DNA of 61,101 bases from an uncultured Bacteroides sp. GTDB lineage: Bacteria > Bacteroidota > Bacteroidia > Bacteroidales > Bacteroidaceae. The notes under the pieces were generated by a model, which ran no database searches, had not been told where the DNA came from, and saw only the letters and a program-made list of their open reading frames with translations. Of the stretch, positions 56,587 through 61,101 are shown piece after piece. The DNA lies in NCBI GenBank assembly GCA_949285075.1, contig CASDXF010000015.1:1-61101 (forward strand), read 5' to 3'. Position 1 is the stretch's first letter. Each line of letters begins with the position of its first letter. Made by a program: the position numbers and the translations under genes.

Positions 56587-58722
56587 ATGAAAGCCTACAT
56601 GTCGTGCCTGTTGCTGCTCGCCCTCGTCGGCAGCGTGGCCGGAGCGGTGAGGGACAGCGTATCCCAACGCCTGCGCTTCGGCGACGTGGCCGTCTCTTCC
56701 CCGACCCTCTCTCCCGGAGAAACGGCCTTCCTGCTCTCCGGCAAGAAGATGTACGAGGTGGGAAGCATTGACGGCTCGTTCCCGACTGACGGAAGCCCGC
56801 AGCAGGAGCAAGGCGTCTGGTGCCATCCCGTTAAGCTGCTCTCCTCCATAGGATACACCATTATAGAAGAGGGGAACGAGTGGGAGCTGACCAACGCGAA
56901 AACGTTTACCTATCGTTTCCACGCGGCGGACTTCACGTTCGAGAAGGAGGACCTGCGCGTCATGCGGAGGGACGTAGTCGCCGAGAACCGACCCGCCCTG
57001 ATTACGACGCTGCGCATAGACAACCGCTCTCCGCGGCCCCGTTCGCTGACCGTTCGCCTCACGTGCCACGTCGACCTCCGTCCGTCTGACCGATGCGCGG
57101 AGCTGAAGAGGTCGGCGACTCACGTCGACCTTACCGACAAGGCAATCGTCGCGTACAACGATAACGGTTCCGTAGTCATCGGCAACGGGCGAACACCCCG
57201 GTCCTGCTCCGTAAAGGATTCCGTAGCGGTACTGGAGTACGGCATAACGCTCCCCGGCAACGGAAGCGCGGACCTTCCCCTGCTCATAGCCGGAGACAAC
57301 CGGGGAGACAGCGCAACGGCGAAAGAACTGTTCCAATGGTTAGGGAAAAAGTACGGGCAAGTGGGGCAAGAAAAGGCCGATTACTATACGCGGGCGGTAT
57401 TCCGTGAGGGCACTACGTTCGCCTGCTCCGACCGGCGGCTGACCGACGCCTTCTACTGCGCTAAGGCCAACGTCCTTCTGAACACCTGCGACCACGCTCC
57501 GTACGTGGCGCACCCGTTCGTCAGGGCGGGCGTTCCGGTCTATCCCCGCTTGTTCGGCACGGACTTCTGCTTCTCCACGTACGGACTGTTGGGAGGCGGG
57601 TTCCACGAGACCGTCCGCTCTACTCTGCTCGATATGGCGGAGTACGCTAAGGAGCACCTGAGGGCCCCGCACGAGATAAGCAGCGACGGCAAGCTCTTGG
57701 GGTGGGACCATATTCAGGTGACCCCTCAGTTCATTGCGGCCTGCGCCGACTATTGCGCGTGGACTTCGGACACCCGTTTCCTTGAAGAGATGTATCCCTT
57801 ATGCCGCGCGCTGCTCGACGACGTACGGGCCAACGCCGACAAGGACGGCGACGGATTTATAGAGGGACACGGGCTGATGGAAGAGAGCGAGTTCAAGGGG
57901 GACTGGGAGGAGCTGTCCGCCTCGTCCTACCTGTACACGGCCCTTGCCGCATTATCCTTCATGGCCGCCGAGCAAGGCGACAAGGAGCGGGCGGAAGCGT
58001 ACGCGAGCGAGGCAGAGACTTATCGGTCCGCCTTCAACCGACGGTGGTGGAACCGGCGGGAGAACATCTGGAACTGCGCCCTCTCCGAGCGGAACGAGGA
58101 GAAGCCGTATAACTTCTGGAGCGTGGTGTTCCCGCAGCTTTCGGGAGCGGCGAACGCCGACAACGGCCTGAAAGCGATGGAACGCGTCGAAAACGACTGG
58201 GTAAACGATAACTGGGGAATGGTGGGACGGTTCCAACCGGAACGGAATCAGGAGCACGACGGCGTGGGCATCGTGCACAATAACCTGTGCGCCACCGCCG
58301 CCTTCGCGTACGGGAAAGAGGAGCTTGGATGGAAGCTGCTGCGGCTCACGACCAAAGGCGTGTTCGGACTGCCTCACTCCTGCTTGGGGCTGTTTCCCGA
58401 GTGTCAGCCCGGCCTCTGCTCCAACATCTCCCAACTATGGTCGTACGCCACCTTCATGGAAAGCCTTCTGCACGGACTGGCCGGGATAAGCATAGACCGC
58501 AATGACGGCACGGTGCGCATAGCCCCCTCCTTCCCCGACGGCCTGTCGTTCCTATCCGTCGGCAACATGAGGATAGACAAGGAACGGCTCTCCCTGCAAT
58601 GGGAAAGAGGGGAGGGCGGAAAGATAAGCGTGCGCATAGGTTATAGCGGCGACCCGAAACGCGTAAGGCTTCCGCGACGCGGGGACAATGTCTCCTTCAC
58701 GCTTTCCCGCCTCAACGAATAA
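56587..58722 (+). CDS. Secreted (alpha/alpha)6-barrel glycoside hydrolase, family not assigned
   Basis: A 711-aa exported protein with a short signal peptide (MKAYMSCLLLLALVGSVAGA). An N-terminal beta-sandwich (to about residue 260) precedes a six-hairpin glycosidase barrel. Its motifs include RLFGTDFCFSTYGLLGGGFHET, AADYCAWTSDTRFLEEMYPL-type helices, NADKDGDGFIEGHGLMEESEFKGDW, and SGAANADNGLKAMERVENDWVNDNWG. The architecture is like GH15/GH63/debranching-type enzymes. Acidic residues in DGFIEG and HGLMEESEFKGDW are candidates for catalysis. No SusC/D genes are nearby and the substrate is unknown. It is followed 29 nt later by the SpmA-SpmB gene. Confidence 0.72.
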   Translation: MKAYMSCLLLLALVGSVAGAVRDSVSQRLRFGDVAVSSPTLSPGETAFLLSGKKMYEVGSIDGSFPTDGSPQQEQGVWCHPVKLLSSIGYTIIEEGNEWELTNAKTFTYRFHAADFTFEKEDLRVMRRDVVAENRPALITTLRIDNRSPRPRSLTVRLTCHVDLRPSDRCAELKRSATHVDLTDKAIVAYNDNGSVVIGNGRTPRSCSVKDSVAVLEYGITLPGNGSADLPLLIAGDNRGDSATAKELFQWLGKKYGQVGQEKADYYTRAVFREGTTFACSDRRLTDAFYCAKANVLLNTCDHAPYVAHPFVRAGVPVYPRLFGTDFCFSTYGLLGGGFHETVRSTLLDMAEYAKEHLRAPHEISSDGKLLGWDHIQVTPQFIAACADYCAWTSDTRFLEEMYPLCRALLDDVRANADKDGDGFIEGHGLMEESEFKGDWEELSASSYLYTALAALSFMAAEQGDKERAEAYASEAETYRSAFNRRWWNRRENIWNCALSERNEEKPYNFWSVVFPQLSGAANADNGLKAMERVENDWVNDNWGMVGRFQPERNQEHDGVGIVHNNLCATAAFAYGKEELGWKLLRLTTKGVFGLPHSCLGLFPECQPGLCSNISQLWSYATFMESLLHGLAGISIDRNDGTVRIAPSFPDGLSFLSVGNMRIDKERLSLQWERGEGGKISVRIGYSGDPKRVRLPRRGDNVSFTLSRLNE

Positions 58723-58751
58723 ATACAGTTTTTTCTACTATTCTTCAGCTT

Positions 58752-59984
58752 ATGGTTTTAAATTACATCTGGATAGCTTTTTTCTTCGTCGCCTTTCTCA
58801 TAGCGGTGGTACGCACCGCCTTCATGGGCGACACGGAGATATTCACGGCGATAATGAACTCCACGTTCGACTCGGCCAAGACTGCCTTTGAAATCTCGTT
58901 GGGACTGACGGGCGTGCTTGCGCTCTGGTTGGGTGTCATGAAGATAGGCGAGCGCAGCGGACTCATCCACGCGTTGGCCCGGTTCCTGAGCCCAGTGCTC
59001 TGCCGGCTGTTCCCGGACATTCCCAAAGGACATCCGGCGTTGGGCTCCATCTTCATGAATATGTCCGCCAATATGTTGGGACTGGACAACGCGGCCACCC
59101 CGATGGGACTGAAGGCCATGAAGGAGTTGCAGGAGCTGAACCCGAAGAAGGACACGGCCTCCAATCCGATGATTATGTTTCTGGTCATCAATACCTCGGG
59201 ACTGGTCATTATCCCCGTCAGCATCATGGTCTACCGGGCGCAGATGGGGGCCGCCCAACCGACGGACGTTTTCATCCCTATCCTGATGAGTACCTTCGTC
59301 TCCACCTTAGTGGGAGTCGTGGCCGTCAGCATAGCGCAAAGGATTAACCTGATAAACAAGCCCATACTTCTGCTCATGGGGACGGTCTGCCTGCTCTTCT
59401 CCGGACTGGTGTTTCTCTTCCTGAGCGTCTCCCGCGAGGAGATGGGCGTTTACTCCACGCTGATAGCGAACGTCATTCTGTTCAGCGTCATCGTCGTGTT
59501 CATCCTGACGGGCGTGCGCAAGAAGATTAACGTGTACGACGCTTTCGTGGATGGGGCGAAGGAGGGCTTCACCACGGCGGTGCGCATCATTCCTTATTTA
59601 GTGGCGTTTCTGGTGGCCATCGCCGTATTCCGCACTTCCGGAGCGATGGATTATCTGGTGGACGGTATCGGCTACGTGGTAGGGCTGTGCGGACTGAACA
59701 CCGATTTCGTGGGGGCGCTGCCCACCGCCCTGATGAAGTCGCTCAGCGGAAGCGGGGCCAACGGACTGATGATAGACACCATGAAGGAGGCGGGGCCGGA
59801 CTCGTTCGTGGGCCGGGCGAGCTGCGTGGTGAGGGGAGCCTCGGACACCACCTTCTATATCCTCGCCGTCTACTTCGGCAGCGTGGGCGTGACGAAGACC
59901 CGCAACGCCGTCACCTGCGGACTGATAGCCGACTTCTCGGGCATCGTGGCCGCCATCCTCGTCAGCTACCTGTTCTTCCATTAG
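58752..59984 (+). CDS. SpmA-SpmB-like fused nucleoside-recognition (Gate) domain membrane protein
   Basis: A 410-aa polytopic membrane protein equivalent to spore maturation proteins A and B joined end to end, the usual form in non-sporulating Bacteroidota. The first half carries GSIFMNMSANMLGLDNAATPMGLKAMKELQELNP, the SpmA signature. The second half (from about residue 225) carries LPTALMKSLSGSGANGLMID and RASCVVRGASDTTFYILAVYFGSVGV, the SpmB signature. Both are Gate (nucleoside recognition) domains. The transported substrate is unknown. It converges on the protease gene with a 17-nt gap and no terminator. Confidence 0.9.
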   Translation: MVLNYIWIAFFFVAFLIAVVRTAFMGDTEIFTAIMNSTFDSAKTAFEISLGLTGVLALWLGVMKIGERSGLIHALARFLSPVLCRLFPDIPKGHPALGSIFMNMSANMLGLDNAATPMGLKAMKELQELNPKKDTASNPMIMFLVINTSGLVIIPVSIMVYRAQMGAAQPTDVFIPILMSTFVSTLVGVVAVSIAQRINLINKPILLLMGTVCLLFSGLVFLFLSVSREEMGVYSTLIANVILFSVIVVFILTGVRKKINVYDAFVDGAKEGFTTAVRIIPYLVAFLVAIAVFRTSGAMDYLVDGIGYVVGLCGLNTDFVGALPTALMKSLSGSGANGLMIDTMKEAGPDSFVGRASCVVRGASDTTFYILAVYFGSVGVTKTRNAVTCGLIADFSGIVAAILVSYLFFH

Positions 59985-60001
59985 CGACCGGTAGGCCTGT
60001 C

Positions 60002-60781
60002 TCACTCGGCCTTCACGCGCAGCGCCATCGCGTCGTTGGCGTAAAGTAGCGCATACTTGTAGGGAACATAGCCGTACCCCTTGTCTCCGAAGGACTCGCC
60101 GTACGAATTCTTGAAGATGAGGCATCCGCCGCCGGGCTTTTCGGGGTCATCCTCGTAGCCCACAATCAGCACGCTGTGCCCGTCGAAGACCTCGTCACGT
60201 TCCACCACGGGCAGCTCTCCCCGCTCCGAGAATCCCTTGTCACTCTTGGGCCACAGAAAGCCGATGGCTACGGGGTGGTCGGCGTCCAATTGCCTGCGCA
60301 CCTCCTCAAGCTGCTCCGGAGTCAGCCCGCACTCCGGATTCCATCGCTTAATCCACACCTGCTTACCGTCCTTCCGCCCCTCAGCGTCCCGCTTGGCCGC
60401 CTCCGAAGGCTCGTTCTTGTCCGAGAAGCGGGAGGCGTAGGGCATATAGTCGTCGGCGCATATCCCGTACTCCGACAGCCCGTCTATGGCGTAATGGAAG
60501 AACGAGCCGTCCGCCGAGACCCCCTCTATCCGGTTGGCGGCCCAGTTAAGGTATTCCACGGACAGCGGCACACGCTCGCCCAACACGTGGGCTCGCTCGA
60601 ACTCTATCAGGCCCACAAGGGCGAAGACGGAGCACGTTCCCCGATGTGACTGGTTTTTTACCGAAATGCCGTATTCCTTGAACAGCGGGCGAAGGTCTTT
60701 ACTCCGCGCGACTCCCCTCTCCGCCACGGTCAGGGCGAAGGCGGTAGCCAAAAAAATGGTAATGAAGCGATTCCTTTTCAT
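60002..60781 (-). CDS. Exported papain-like (C1 family) cysteine protease
   Basis: A 259-aa C1-like peptidase. The start is set at the ATG for MKRNRFITIFLATAFALTVA, which gives a normal signal peptide; an ATG 39 nt upstream (60820) is nearer the predicted transcript start and cannot be excluded. The active-site order is complete: oxyanion Gln and catalytic Cys in NQSHRGTCSVFALV (Q44, C50), His in DGHSVLIVGYED and Asn in IFKNSYGESFG. There is no long propeptide. The -7 element TATATTTG lies at 60855-60848. Likely periplasmic or outer-surface proteolysis; substrate unknown. Confidence 0.88.
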   Translation of the reverse strand: MKRNRFITIFLATAFALTVAERGVARSKDLRPLFKEYGISVKNQSHRGTCSVFALVGLIEFERAHVLGERVPLSVEYLNWAANRIEGVSADGSFFHYAIDGLSEYGICADDYMPYASRFSDKNEPSEAAKRDAEGRKDGKQVWIKRWNPECGLTPEQLEEVRRQLDADHPVAIGFLWPKSDKGFSERGELPVVERDEVFDGHSVLIVGYEDDPEKPGGGCLIFKNSYGESFGDKGYGYVPYKYALLYANDAMALRVKAE

Positions 60782-60847
60782 GAGGCAAGCCCTTGCTAGC
60801 CGACAGTTTGTTTTATCCATAGTTTCAAGTCCGTTTGTATGGTAAGG

Positions 60848-60855
60848 CAAATATA
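60848..60855 (-). promoter_or_regulatory. Candidate -7 element of the C1 protease gene
   Basis: TATATTTG on the minus strand, a perfect TAnnTTTG; the nearest -33 TTG is at 22 nt. Confidence 0.45.
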
Positions 60856-60884
60856 GCGAATATTTTTGCATTCCGAGCAACAAA

Positions 60885-60921
60885 TGCCCCGGCGCAGGCC
60901 GATTGGCCATGCTCCGGGGCA
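60885..60921 (-). terminator. Probable terminator of the partial gene at the right edge
   Basis: TGCCCCGG (60885-60892) pairs with CCGGGGCA (60914-60921). On the minus strand it is followed by TTTGTTG, a weak T-tract. Confidence 0.5.
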
Positions 60922-60930
60922 CGGAAGAAT

Positions 60931-61101
60931 CTATTTCCTAATCGCTCCCTCCTTTAACCGGGAGATGATTCTCTCGTAGTCTTTACTGTGTTTGGCCCAT
61001 TCTTCGGGTTTGCAGTAATAGACGTGGAAGTCGCCCGCGGAAAGCCGTACCAAGTCGAACGTGACGAAAGGATGCCCCAAGAAGTCGAGCAGGGTCAGGT
61101 A
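60931..61101 (-). CDS. C-terminal 56 residues of an unidentified protein (runs off the window)
   Basis: An open minus-strand frame enters from the right edge and stops at 60931. The visible end reads YLTLLDFLGHPFVTFDLVRL, continues with AGDFHVYYCKPEEWAKHSKD, and finishes YERIISRLKEGAIRK. Codon use matches the GC-rich neighbours and a hairpin follows the stop, so it is a real gene end. No family is recognisable from this fragment. Confidence 0.65.
   Translation of the reverse strand, partial: YLTLLDFLGHPFVTFDLVRLSAGDFHVYYCKPEEWAKHSKDYERIISRLKEGAIRK

Noticed and set aside
60002-60922. Start of the C1 protease at the far upstream codon (60922)
   Set aside because: That start lies upstream of the -7 element, so the message would not contain it; the ATGs at 60820 or 60781 are consistent with the promoter and signal peptide.

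Overview
The window looks like chromosomal DNA from a GC-rich member of the Bacteroidales (phylum Bacteroidota). Four things point there. Many genes are preceded by the Bacteroidota promoter type (TTG or TTTG, 19-20 nt, then TAnnTTTG), with no Shine-Dalgarno sequences. There is a complete hmuYRSTUV-type heme uptake operon. GH97 and GH2 glycosidases with signal peptides are present. A DUF2795 gene sits next to a PduO-type corrinoid adenosyltransferase, and many lipoproteins carry a lipobox.

Layout. 0.28-7.1 kb: a tripartite RND efflux operon ending in an LpxA-like acyltransferase. 7.4-15.5 kb: a GH43-like glycosidase, a DEAD-box helicase, two tandem paralogous lipoproteins, a YjbR protein, a mechanosensitive channel, a double-cluster ferredoxin related to QueG, and a GNAT. 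15.7-20.6 kb: two tRNA-Ser genes (CGA and UGA) flank a drug-handling island (AraC regulator, CatA-like, MATE, Vat/CatB-like) and a decayed gene fragment. 21.1-26.8 kb: a membrane Rossmann/RyR-like protein converges on a four-gene operon of TIR-PDZ, M48 peptidase, small helical protein and zinc-ribbon protein. 27-32.3 kb: a fimbrial-type lipoprotein, PduO, DUF2795 and GH97. 32.7-36.1 kb: TIR-WD40 and a Tat-exported DUF362 protein. 36.4-46.7 kb: a large GH2 beta-galactosidase, then a two-gene unit of SIR2-like/TIR protein and giant transmembrane STAND-WD40 protein. 47-56.3 kb: the hmu operon on the minus strand. 56.6-61.1 kb: an alpha/alpha-barrel glycosidase, an SpmA-SpmB-type membrane protein, a papain-like protease and the end of an unknown gene.

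Two things stand out. First, ten intergenic arrays (40 modules) follow one grammar: 14-nt modules built around GCCCT or AGGGC, separated by an 8-nt near-palindrome related to CTCGCGAG, at an exact 22-nt period and with an even module count (2, 4 or 6). They lie only between transcription units. Second, three TIR proteins with different sensor domains occur within 22 kb. The SIR2-TIR/STAND pair is bracketed by the two most similar arrays in direct orientation. I regard that pair and the TIR-M48 operon as candidate conflict or stress-signalling systems; their function is inferred from domain architecture only.
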